Assembly: GCA_028708195.1 (NCBI GenBank)
Contig: JAQVZK010000002.1
Span: 1-22,609, forward strand
Origin: Desulfovibrio sp.
Lineage (GTDB): Bacteria; Desulfobacterota; Desulfovibrionia; Desulfovibrionales; Desulfovibrionaceae
Direction of reading: 5' to 3'
DNA length: 22,609 bases
Of this stretch, positions 6,938 to 13,415 are shown piece after piece. Under the pieces are notes generated by a model. That model was not told the DNA's origin and searched no databases. It saw only the letters and a list, made by a program, of their open reading frames with translations. A program made the translations under genes and the position numbers. The number at the start of each line of letters is the position of its first letter. The stretch's first letter is position 1.

Positions 6938-8200
6938 TCAGAATATCTGTCTGCCTCCCATCCAGTGGTGCTTGACGCGCCCGCGCAAGGTCTGCCCCAA
7001 GAAGGGCGTGTTCAGACTTTTTGAGTACATGGTTTCCCGTGATGGCACCCATGCTTCTTCCGGGTTAAACAAAAAGAAATCTGCCGGGTCGCCGGGGGCG
7101 AATCCGTTCCAGGGCAAAGCAAATATCTCCGCCGGGCGGCGGCACCACAGGCGGTGCGCGTCCGCTTCGGTCAAAAGCCCTGCATCCACAAGCTTCCAGG
7201 TGAGGCTGAGGGCCAGGTCAAGCCCTGTAAAGCCGCACGGCGCTTCATCAAGGGTGCCGTCTTTTTCGTGCGCGGCATGCGGGGCATGGTCCGTCACAAG
7301 AATATCCACAATACCCGTTTTCACGGCTTCACGCAGCGCCTCACGGTCACGCGCAGTGCGCAGGGGCGGGCTCACCTTGGTTTGGGTACTATAGTTTCCA
7401 AGAGCTGTTTCGTCCAGCAGTAGATAGTGGGGGCATGTCTCTGCACTTACCTTTACGCCGCGCTCCTTGGCCCAGCGTATGATGTCCACAGTCAACGCCG
7501 CAGATACATGCGCTATATGTACTGGAATATCAAGATATTCCGCAAGCATGATATCGCGTGCCGCCTGCACGGCCTCCCCGGCGGGGGGCTGCCCTTTAAG
7601 GCCCAAAAGCCCGCTGACGCGGCCTTCGTGCATGATCCAGCCACGTCCCAGGTGCGGGTCTTCGCAGTGGTCAATAAGAATCAGGCCAAGATCGGCCCCA
7701 TATTCCATGATACGGCGCACAAGCTCGGCATTTTCAAGGGGGCGTCCGTCGTTGGACACGGCCACGCAGCCCGCCTCCTTGAGTTCGGCCAGAGGGGCCA
7801 TCATTTCGCCCTTGAGGCCGATGGTGGCCGCCGCTATGGGCAGAAGGCGCGGGCCGTACGGGTGGCTTTGCCGCGCCCTGTCGAGCATATGCCGGGTAAC
7901 GCTGGCGGTATCGTTGACGGGCTTGGTGTTGGCCATGCACATGACCGCGCCAAAACCGCCGCGTACCGCCGCCTCAAGCCCTGAAGCCACGTCTTCTTTG
8001 TATTCAAAACCGGGTTCGCGCAGGTGTACGTGAGCATCAATGAGGCTTGGCATGAGCACAAGGCCACCAGCATCAAAAATTTCACACCCTTCGGGAGCCT
8101 CGTGATGGCCAGCCGGGGTCATTGTCATGATTTTGTCGCCGTCCACCAGAAGATCCACAGGAGCTTCAAGGTGGCGGGCATTTTTGATGCAAAGCCTCAT
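6938..8200 (-). CDS. pyrC: Dihydroorotase
   Basis: 420 aa, type-I dihydroorotase of the amidohydrolase superfamily. It catalyses the reversible cyclisation of carbamoyl aspartate to dihydroorotate, the third step of pyrimidine synthesis. The metal site looks complete: His57 and His59 in [10 protein letters not shown], Asp151 in SNDGRP, His178 in IDHCED, His231 in HIAHVS, Asp304 in TDHAPH. It is therefore probably catalytic, unlike the inactive PyrC' partners of some pseudomonad ATCases. Its ATG overlaps the pyrB stop as ATGA, so the two are translationally coupled and may form the class-A ATCase-dihydroorotase complex. Confidence 0.95.
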   Translation of the reverse strand: MRLCIKNARHLEAPVDLLVDGDKIMTMTPAGHHEAPEGCEIFDAGGLVLMPSLIDAHVHLREPGFEYKEDVASGLEAAVRGGFGAVMCMANTKPVNDTASVTRHMLDRARQSHPYGPRLLPIAAATIGLKGEMMAPLAELKEAGCVAVSNDGRPLENAELVRRIMEYGADLGLILIDHCEDPHLGRGWIMHEGRVSGLLGLKGQPPAGEAVQAARDIMLAEYLDIPVHIAHVSAALTVDIIRWAKERGVKVSAETCPHYLLLDETALGNYSTQTKVSPPLRTARDREALREAVKTGIVDILVTDHAPHAAHEKDGTLDEAPCGFTGLDLALSLTWKLVDAGLLTEADAHRLWCRRPAEIFALPWNGFAPGDPADFFLFNPEEAWVPSRETMYSKSLNTPFLGQTLRGRVKHHWMGGRQIF

Positions 8201-9153
8201 GCGCGTCCTCCGTCGTTGCGCGTAGCCAAAAGATAGAGCACGGCCATGCGCGTCGCCACACCCGCCGCCACCTGGTTCAGCACCAGACTGGCAGAAGCGT
8301 CGGCCATGTCATCAGAAATTTCGAGTCCACGGTTCATTGGGCCGGGATGCAGTACCTTGGCCCCGGGCCGGGCCAGTTCCATATGCCCAAGGCCCAGACA
8401 GAAACGCCGCGAGTATTCGGCCAGGTCCGGCAAAAGCCCGGCCTGCTGGCGTTCCAATTGCAGGCGCAGGCACATGGCGGCGTCCACATCGCGCATGGCC
8501 TTCTCAAGATTTGTATACACTTCCACAGGCCAGTGGTCCACCCCCGCAGGCAGCAGCGTACGCGGAGCGCAAACCCGCACGCGCACGCCAAGGCTGGTCA
8601 GCAGGTGAATATTGGACCGCGCCACCCGGCTGTGCGCAATGTCGCCAAGAATAAGCAGGGTACGGCCTTCAAAGATATTGTCCCAGGCCTGACGCAGGCT
8701 GAAGCAGTCAAGCAGGGCCTGGGTTGGGTGGGCATGCCAGCCGTCGCCACCATTCACCACGCCGCTGGGCATCAGGTCCGCTATATAACGGGCCGCACCA
8801 CTGCTGGAATGGCGGATGACAATCACATCCGGCGACATGGCCTGCAACGTCAGAGCCGTGTCCTTGAGGCTTTCGCCCTTGTTGAGGCTTGAGCCGCTTT
8901 TGCCCAGGGCAAAGGTATCTGCCGAAAGACGCTTGCCCGCCACATCAAAGGACGTCTTGGTGCGGGTGCTGTCTTCCACAAAAAAGAGCACCACGGTCTT
9001 GCCCTTGAGCGTGGGCACCTTCTTGACGGGACGGGTGTTAATTTCTTGAAAGCTGGCTGCCAGATCCAGAAGGTGCAGGGTGTCGTGCCTGCTCAACTGG
9101 GTCACGTCCAGGAGGTCTTTGTGTGGCCAGTGGTAACGATTTTCGGTATTCAT
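8197..9153 (-). CDS. pyrB: Aspartate carbamoyltransferase catalytic chain
   Basis: 318 aa. It joins carbamoyl phosphate and aspartate, the committed step of pyrimidine synthesis. The carbamoyl-phosphate loop [10 protein letters not shown] has STRT at 62-65. [12 protein letters not shown] supplies the mobile Lys loop. HPTQALLD and HPGPMNRG are further signatures. The ENSTRT-like loop and linkage to pyrC resemble the class found in pseudomonads, which uses PyrC rather than PyrI as partner; no pyrI is seen. There is no convincing SD before ATG 9153 (ACACCGCAACGCC). The ATG instead overlaps the TGA of an upstream small ORF by 4 nt, so translation is probably coupled to it. Expression is likely set by the attenuator in the leader. 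Confidence 0.95.
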   Translation of the reverse strand: MNTENRYHWPHKDLLDVTQLSRHDTLHLLDLAASFQEINTRPVKKVPTLKGKTVVLFFVEDSTRTKTSFDVAGKRLSADTFALGKSGSSLNKGESLKDTALTLQAMSPDVIVIRHSSSGAARYIADLMPSGVVNGGDGWHAHPTQALLDCFSLRQAWDNIFEGRTLLILGDIAHSRVARSNIHLLTSLGVRVRVCAPRTLLPAGVDHWPVEVYTNLEKAMRDVDAAMCLRLQLERQQAGLLPDLAEYSRRFCLGLGHMELARPGAKVLHPGPMNRGLEISDDMADASASLVLNQVAAGVATRMAVLYLLATRNDGGRA

Positions 9154-9323
9154 GGCGTTGCGGTGTAAAAGGTAAAAAAAAGCCCCGCTGATTTTTCAAC
9201 GGGGAACGGCGGGAGCGCCTGCGGCCCTGACCCGGAACAATTTGAACTAAAAAAAACCGGGCATCCAAGGCGCCGATAGGGGCGCCCCCTGAATTTGCAG
9301 AGTATGGGAGCGGCAGACATCAT
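9150..9323 (-). CDS. Candidate pyrB leader peptide (PyrL-like)
   Basis: A 57-codon ORF from ATG 9323 (a second ATG lies at 9320, and an in-frame TTG at 9362 would give 70 codons). It ends TGA exactly overlapping the pyrB ATG (ATGA). It runs through both U8 tracts, encoding VFFSS and GLFFTFY. This is the same logic as the 44-aa leader of E. coli pyrBI, in which a ribosome following RNA polymerase through a U-rich pause stops the attenuator from folding. The SD is weak (GGG before the second ATG), and the candidate promoter puts the transcript start very near the ATG. The product has no family match; its existence as a translated ORF is inferred from position. Confidence 0.45.
   Translation of the reverse strand: MMSAAPILCKFRGRPYRRLGCPVFFSSNCSGSGPQALPPFPVEKSAGLFFTFYTATP
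9174..9204 (-). terminator. Attenuator terminator in the pyrB leader
   Basis: Minus-strand hairpin with a 9-bp stem (9196-9204 with 9183-9191, one G-U pair) and a 4-nt loop (9192-9195). It is followed by C and then eight Ts (9181-9174), ending 20 nt before the pyrB ATG. No minus-strand gene lies upstream of pyrB for it to terminate, so it most likely acts as a conditional terminator of the pyr operon. Confidence 0.7.
9249..9286 (-). promoter_or_regulatory. Pause-like hairpin plus U8 tract in the pyrB leader
   Basis: On minus, GGCGCC-CCTATC-GGCGCC (9286-9269) is followed after 12 nt by eight Ts (9256-9249). Its position is 45 nt ahead of the attenuator hairpin. A hairpin some 11 nt before a U-rich stretch is the geometry of a hairpin-stabilised pause, and low UTP would prolong the pause. 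Its role is inferred by analogy with pyrBI. Confidence 0.45.
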
Positions 9324-9329
9324 ACCCAG

Positions 9330-9358
9330 TTTGTAGGCGCGCAAAGGGGCTTTGTAAA
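9330..9358 (-). promoter_or_regulatory. Candidate promoter of the pyr operon
   Basis: On minus, TTTACA (9353-9358, five of six -35 matches) is spaced by 17 nt from TACAAA (9330-9335, four of six). The predicted start lies around 9323, which would make the leader ORF nearly leaderless. A promoter further upstream is possible. Confidence 0.35.
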
Positions 9359-9553
9359 GCAAAAAGTCTGTTGACGCGTGCAGGGCCTTTGTCTAGTTAG
9401 AGGAGGGCTGTTCCGTCTGCGGGACGGCGCAGGCCCATACGGTTGCCAGACGGGGCGCGGGGCATCCGGCTGCAGGCTTGAGCGCGGCTGCCCCCAGGGC
9501 GCGATTCATTGTATCAGTATTTCCACCAGGCTCTCTTTTGGAGGATGTGACCA

Positions 9554-10351
9554 ATGCTTTTGTCTCTTGTGATCTATCTTGCATGTGGCGCTGTGGCCGG
9601 TGTGCTGGCCGGGCTGCTGGGCGTGGGCGGCGGCATAGTGCTTGTGCCAATGATGGTGGCCATATTTCCCACTGTTGGCGTGCCTGCGCAATACGTGCAG
9701 CAAATGGCTCTGGCAACGTCGCTCGCCAGCATCATGATTACCTCCATTTCCAGCGCCCGCGCGCACAACAAGCGCGGTGCCGTGCACTGGGACATCTTCC
9801 GCAATATTACACCGGGCATCCTTATTGGTACGTTTGTGGGCGGCCTTATCGCCACGCACATGCCAACACTTGCCCTCAAGATTATCTTCATCTGCTTTCT
9901 GCTGGTGGTATCTGCCCAGATGCTTTCAGGCTACCGGCCCCCGGCCACCCGTAACATGCCGGGCTTTGCCGGCACCTCGGGCGTTGGCATGGGCATAGGC
10001 CTTATTTCAAGCTTTGTGGGCATTGGCGGCGGCACCCTTTCTGTGCCCTTCATGTCTTCCTGCAACGTACCGCTGCACCATGCCGTGGGCACCTCGGCCG
10101 CCATTGGCTTTCCCATAGCTGTGGCAGGAACCCTTGGCTTTGTGGTGGGTGGCTGGGGCCGACCGGACCTGCCCGCCATGTCCTTAGGTTTTGTGAACCT
10201 GTGGGCCTTGCTGGGCATAGCCTCGGCCAGTTTTCTCACTGCGCCCATAGGCGTAAAACTGTCGCACGCCCTGCCCGCCGACAAGCTCAAACGCGGCTTT
10301 GCCTGCTTTTTGGTCATTGTGGCCGTCAAGATGGCCTGGGGATTGATGTAA
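9554..10351 (+). CDS. TauE/SafE-family (TSUP) anion permease
   Basis: 265 aa, an almost entirely hydrophobic inner-membrane protein of about 7-8 helices. The family's internal duplication is clear: GLLGVGGGIVLVPMMV near residues 20-35 and SFVGIGGGTLSVPFM near 152-166. These proteins are linked to export or uptake of sulfite, sulfoacetate, taurine-related or other small organic anions. In a sulfate reducer a sulfur oxyanion is an attractive substrate but is not shown by the sequence. GGAGG ends 9 nt before ATG 9554; an ATG directly after the SD (9545) is followed by TGA and cannot be used. First gene of an operon with the YitT protein 26 nt on. Confidence 0.88.
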   Translation: MLLSLVIYLACGAVAGVLAGLLGVGGGIVLVPMMVAIFPTVGVPAQYVQQMALATSLASIMITSISSARAHNKRGAVHWDIFRNITPGILIGTFVGGLIATHMPTLALKIIFICFLLVVSAQMLSGYRPPATRNMPGFAGTSGVGMGIGLISSFVGIGGGTLSVPFMSSCNVPLHHAVGTSAAIGFPIAVAGTLGFVVGGWGRPDLPAMSLGFVNLWALLGIASASFLTAPIGVKLSHALPADKLKRGFACFLVIVAVKMAWGLM

Positions 10352-10377
10352 CCAATAATTACTGTCAAGATGGAACC

Positions 10378-11244
10378 ATGAAGCTTTATTCCTACAACCA
10401 CAAACTGGCTGAATCCGTCTGGTGGAACCTCTTTTTGCTGACCCTGGGCGGTCTGCTCACCGCTATCTGCATCCAGAGCGTCGCGGCACCACATGATTTT
10501 CTTGCTGGCGGCATTATGGGCGTGGCGCTGCTGACCAACTACTGGACTGGCACGCTCACTCCCCTTGTGTGGTATGCGCTTATTTGCGTGCCCATTTATC
10601 TTTTCGGCTGGTTTGTTGTTGGCAAACGCTTTCTGCTTTACACAGCTTACGGCACCCTGTGCACAACAATCTTTGGCTTCTTTATCGACTTTACCATCCC
10701 GGTGCAGGGCGAACTGTACGCCGCTGTGGTGGGGGGTGTGCTGCACGGTGCCGCCGGGGGCATCATGCTGCGAACCCTGGGCAGCGGCGGCGGCACGGAC
10801 GTCATCGCCGTAGTGCTCAAGGACCGCTGGAATTTTTCTATCGGCCAGTTCAACGTCGTTTTCAACGGCCTGCTTTTTCTCCTGGGCATTTACCGCCTGC
10901 CCCTCGACCTCATAGTAGCCTCGATGATCATGATGTTCATTTCGTCCAACGCGCTTGAATACGTGCTGGGCATGTTCAACCGGCGCAAGATGGTCTTTAT
11001 CATTTCTGACCACGGCGAGGAGATCAGCGAAGCCATTCTGGTGACGGAGCGTTTTGGCGCTACCATGCTGCGGGGCAAGGGGGCCTACTCCGGCTCTGAC
11101 CGCGAAATCTTGCTTACCGTTACCAACAATATAGCGCTCAAGCGGCTGGAAAATCTTGTTTTCAGCATTGACCGTAACGCCCTTTTCGTTGTTGAAAATA
11201 CCTTTTACGTTTCCGGCGGGCAGTTCGCACGCAGGAGCAGGTAG
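10378..11244 (+). CDS. YitT family membrane protein (DUF161 + DUF2179)
   Basis: 288 aa from ATG 10378 (GGA about 3-5 nt before; weak SD). An in-frame GTG at 10201 would add 59 residues inside the preceding gene, so it is rejected. The N-terminal part (residues about 15-185) has five to six hydrophobic helices with GGIMGVALLTNYWTG and GSGGGTDVIAVVLK, typical of the YitT membrane domain. The C-terminal soluble domain has GATMLRGKGAYSGSDREI and NALFVVENTFYVSG, the DUF2179 signature. The family is widespread, is located in the inner membrane and has no agreed transport substrate. It lies between the TSUP permease and the amidohydrolase in one apparent operon. Confidence 0.88.
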   Translation: MKLYSYNHKLAESVWWNLFLLTLGGLLTAICIQSVAAPHDFLAGGIMGVALLTNYWTGTLTPLVWYALICVPIYLFGWFVVGKRFLLYTAYGTLCTTIFGFFIDFTIPVQGELYAAVVGGVLHGAAGGIMLRTLGSGGGTDVIAVVLKDRWNFSIGQFNVVFNGLLFLLGIYRLPLDLIVASMIMMFISSNALEYVLGMFNRRKMVFIISDHGEEISEAILVTERFGATMLRGKGAYSGSDREILLTVTNNIALKRLENLVFSIDRNALFVVENTFYVSGGQFARRSR

Positions 11245-11253
11245 GGTCAAAAC

Positions 11254-12504
11254 ATGGAGCCCTTCGCCCCCTTCACGCACGACCCCGCCTCTGAAAAGCC
11301 GGAGCCTCAGGCGCTGGCCATCAGAGCCAAAAGCGTCGTCACCCTGGCGGGAGAAGACCCGGCAAGAGGCGCGCGCCTGTTCGCCCCCCTGAAAAAAATT
11401 GACAATGCCGTGCTCATTGTGCGGGACGGCATGGTGGAAGAAGTGCGGGCATGGTCAGCCAGCGCTGCTCCGGCTGGCGCTCTGGTGCGGGATTTGGGCC
11501 CGGTATGCCTTGCCCCTGCCTGCGTCAACGCCCACACCCATCTGGAGCTCTCGCACCTGGCGGAGCGTACCCGCTGGGGCAAGGGCTTCACGGCCTGGTT
11601 GCAAAGCCTCATTCCCCTGCTTCGCGAAGCGCCAAACCCGCAGGCCGCTGAAAACGCCTGCGCCCACATGGCAGGCACCGGAACCCTGTACGCTGGCAAT
11701 ATCACCGGGTCCCTGCCCGGCGGCCTGCTGCTGGCGGACGCCGCCTGCCGTGGGGCTGGCCTTGCGGTGAACCATTTCTGCGAATGGTTCGGCTTTGGCG
11801 CTCCCTTTGCCGACGGTGTGCGGCCGTGGCCGCCCCGCTGTCGCGACCCTCTTGAAGAAGATCCCTTTCTGGCGGCGCGCTGCTCGCCGGGGGGCCACGG
11901 CCTCTACTCCACCGGGCCGGATATTTTGCGTGCCGCAAAACAGGACTGCGCCAGCATGGGCCGCATTTTTTGCTTTCACCTGGCAGAATCGCCTGACGAA
12001 ACGCAGCTCTTGACCACAGGTGATGGCCCCTTGCGAGAGTGCTACGAGCAGGCGGTGCTGCCCCCCGACTGGCAGGCCCCCGGCTTGCGCCCCCTGGCGT
12101 ATGCCTTTAAGCTGGGCCTTCTGGACGCTGGCACCCTGGCTGTACACGGCACGCAACTGGACGCGCAGGAAGTGGAAGTGCTGGCCGCCAGTGGCGCGGC
12201 CCTGTGCATGTGCCCGCGCTCAAACCGCAACCTCGGCGTTGGTGTGCCGCCAGTACGTGACCTGCTTGAAAGCGGCTGCCTGCTCTGCCTCGGCACTGAT
12301 GGCCTGACCAGCAACCGTGACCTTGATGTACGCCAGGAAGCCGTGTGGCTGCGCGAAAACCTTGACGTGCCCCCCGAAGCCCTGGTGCGCCTTATGACAA
12401 TCAATGGCGCCGAAGCCCTCAACATGCTCCAAAGTGGCGCTGGCCGCCTGGAACCGGGAAGCCCTGCGGACTTCTGCGTTCTGCCTGAAGCACTCACCTA
12501 CTGA
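11254..12504 (+). CDS. Amidohydrolase-superfamily deaminase, possibly aminofutalosine deaminase
   Basis: 416 aa, a metal-dependent TIM-barrel hydrolase of the chlorohydrolase/cytosine-deaminase group. Metal and catalytic positions are His94 and His96 in NAHTHLELS, His242 and Glu245 in FHLAES, His298 in AVHGT, and Asp349 in LGTDGLTSN. MCPRSNRNLGVG at 319-330 is also characteristic of this group. The HTHLELS signature and the DGLTSN loop recall 6-amino-6-deoxyfutalosine deaminases of the futalosine menaquinone route, which Desulfovibrio-type bacteria are expected to use. I make this a suggestion only, since S-adenosylhomocysteine or guanine deaminases share the fold. No other menaquinone gene is in the window. 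The gene begins 9 nt after the YitT stop, with GTAGGG as SD. Confidence 0.85.
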   Translation: MEPFAPFTHDPASEKPEPQALAIRAKSVVTLAGEDPARGARLFAPLKKIDNAVLIVRDGMVEEVRAWSASAAPAGALVRDLGPVCLAPACVNAHTHLELSHLAERTRWGKGFTAWLQSLIPLLREAPNPQAAENACAHMAGTGTLYAGNITGSLPGGLLLADAACRGAGLAVNHFCEWFGFGAPFADGVRPWPPRCRDPLEEDPFLAARCSPGGHGLYSTGPDILRAAKQDCASMGRIFCFHLAESPDETQLLTTGDGPLRECYEQAVLPPDWQAPGLRPLAYAFKLGLLDAGTLAVHGTQLDAQEVEVLAASGAALCMCPRSNRNLGVGVPPVRDLLESGCLLCLGTDGLTSNRDLDVRQEAVWLRENLDVPPEALVRLMTINGAEALNMLQSGAGRLEPGSPADFCVLPEALTY

Positions 12505-12520
12505 ACCTGCGGCTGAGCCA

Positions 12521-12582
12521 CTGCCGCAACCCGGCACACGCTGCCACAACCCGGCCACGCCGCTGCCGCAACCGGGGCAGAC
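12521..12582 (+). repeat. Three-copy short tandem repeat after the amidohydrolase gene
   Basis: Units CTGCCGCAACCCGGCACACG (12521-12540), a 22-nt variant beginning CTGCCACAACCCGGCCACG (12541-12562) and CTGCCGCAACCGGGGCAGAC (12563-12582). It starts 16 nt past the stop codon. GC-rich and imperfect; function unknown. Confidence 0.7.
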
Positions 12583-12865
12583 TACAAGCACAACCCGTCC
12601 GACTCCACTGCCCTTGCCTCTCTCTGTATTTTTTGGCACATGCCGCTATCGAACGCGTGAACACAATCGGGCCTGACAATTTTGACTTTTTTATCACCCT
12701 CAATTTCTGGCTATTTTGGCCCCCTCAGGCGATTTTACGGCCGTGCGCGGGCAAGCGGGCAGAACACTTGCCCGAATTCCCATCTTTCCGGTCAATAAAG
12801 GTGTTGTCATCACAAAATCTTGCTGGCAGTATCTGCCCCACGCCAGACAACTTCGTTTACCACTA

Positions 12866-12894
12866 CTGGAGCCATTGCCGTGCAATGACTCCAG
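12866..12894 (+). promoter_or_regulatory. Stable 5'-UTR hairpin ahead of the Hpt gene
   Basis: CTGGAG/CTCCAG and CATTGC/GCAATG arms make a 12-pair stem with one C-A mismatch and a 3-nt loop, ending 43 nt before the ATG. No U tract follows, so it is not an ordinary terminator. It may protect the mRNA, be a processing site or be a regulator target. Confidence 0.45.
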
Positions 12895-12937
12895 CGGCGT
12901 CTGCCGTCTGTCATCAACCTGCGTCAAGAAGGAAAGC

Positions 12938-13276
12938 ATGAGCGAGGAACTACTGGACTGGAAAGAAGCCATGACCCGTGTGCTCAACAAACGCGACCTC
13001 TACGTCAGCCTGTTGGGCAAGTTCATTGAGACGGAGCGCAACACTCCCGACAAAGTGGCTGTGGCCCTGAAGAACGGCAACTCAGAAGAAGCCCGGCAAC
13101 TGGTGCACAACACCAAGGGAGCCGCCGCCAACCTGGGTGCCAAGGCCCTGGCCTCCGCCGCACTGGAACTCGAAATGGCTATCAAGGCCGGTGCGGACAC
13201 AGGCCGTGCCCTCAGCCATTTCAGCACCACAGTTATGGAAACTCTCGTGACTATGCACGCCTTCATGACACAGTAG
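12938..13276 (+). CDS. Stand-alone Hpt (histidine phosphotransfer) domain protein
   Basis: 112 aa from ATG 12938, which has AAGAAGGAAAG immediately upstream. The phosphorylatable residue is His57 in VHNTKGAAANLGA, matching the Hpt pattern HxxKGxxxxxGA. The rest is predicted helical, as expected for the four-helix bundle: LYVSLLGKFI before it, and ALASAALELEMAIKAG and HFSTTVMETLVTMHAF after it. It would relay phosphate between a hybrid sensor kinase and a response regulator in the cytoplasm. No kinase or regulator is adjacent, so partners must be encoded elsewhere. It is a monocistronic unit followed by a strong terminator. Confidence 0.88.
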   Translation: MSEELLDWKEAMTRVLNKRDLYVSLLGKFIETERNTPDKVAVALKNGNSEEARQLVHNTKGAAANLGAKALASAALELEMAIKAGADTGRALSHFSTTVMETLVTMHAFMTQ

Positions 13277-13300
13277 TCCCGGCGAATTTTGCAGCACATA

Positions 13301-13338
13301 AAACCCGCCTCTGCCGCATACGACAGGGGCGGGTTTTT
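13301..13338. terminator. Bidirectional terminator between the Hpt gene and copA
   Basis: AAACCCGCC (13301-13309) pairs with GGCGGGTTT (13328-13336). The stem is extended by T-G and CTG/CAG pairs around a 10-nt loop. Five Ts follow on plus, and TTTTA follows on minus. It can end both the Hpt transcript and the convergent copA transcript (stop 13416). Confidence 0.85.
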
Positions 13339-13415
13339 GCCGCTTTGTGGGGGGGGGGAGCCGCGCGGGCGGCAGTTGCGGACGGCAGCCCGCTCAATAC
13401 TCCATCACCAGCACA

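Larger units (their letters stand above)
9154..9553. other. Divergent intergenic region between pyrB and the TauE gene
   Basis: 400 nt. The left 210 nt is the pyrB leader with promoter, pause hairpin and attenuator on the minus strand. On the plus strand TTGACG (9371-9376) with TAGTTA 17 nt later is a weak promoter candidate for the TauE operon. AGAGGAGG at 9399-9406 looks like an SD but is followed by no standard start codon at proper distance. I see nothing else between 9407 and 9535. Confidence 0.5.
12505..12937 (+). other. Intergenic region upstream of the Hpt gene
   Basis: 433 nt. It holds the tandem repeat at its left end and an AT-rich patch around 12675-12715 (TTGACTTTTTTATC...) that may carry a promoter, although I find no well-spaced -35/-10 pair. 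A strong hairpin lies at 12866-12894. The Hpt frame is open upstream to 12716, but that extension has no SD and no resemblance to Hpt proteins. I see no gene here. Confidence 0.6.

Noticed and set aside
9378..9572. 64-codon plus-strand ORF with a GTG start upstream of the TauE gene
   Set aside because: It overlaps the well-supported TauE start, lacks an SD at its start and has no family resemblance.
9931..11280. 449-codon minus-strand ORF opposite the TauE and YitT genes
   Set aside because: A long antisense frame caused by GC-rich codon bias; the plus-strand proteins have clear families and the antisense one does not.
12716..12937. 74-residue N-terminal extension of the Hpt protein
   Set aside because: The strong SD before 12938 and the Hpt domain boundary favour the short form; the extension has no recognisable content.
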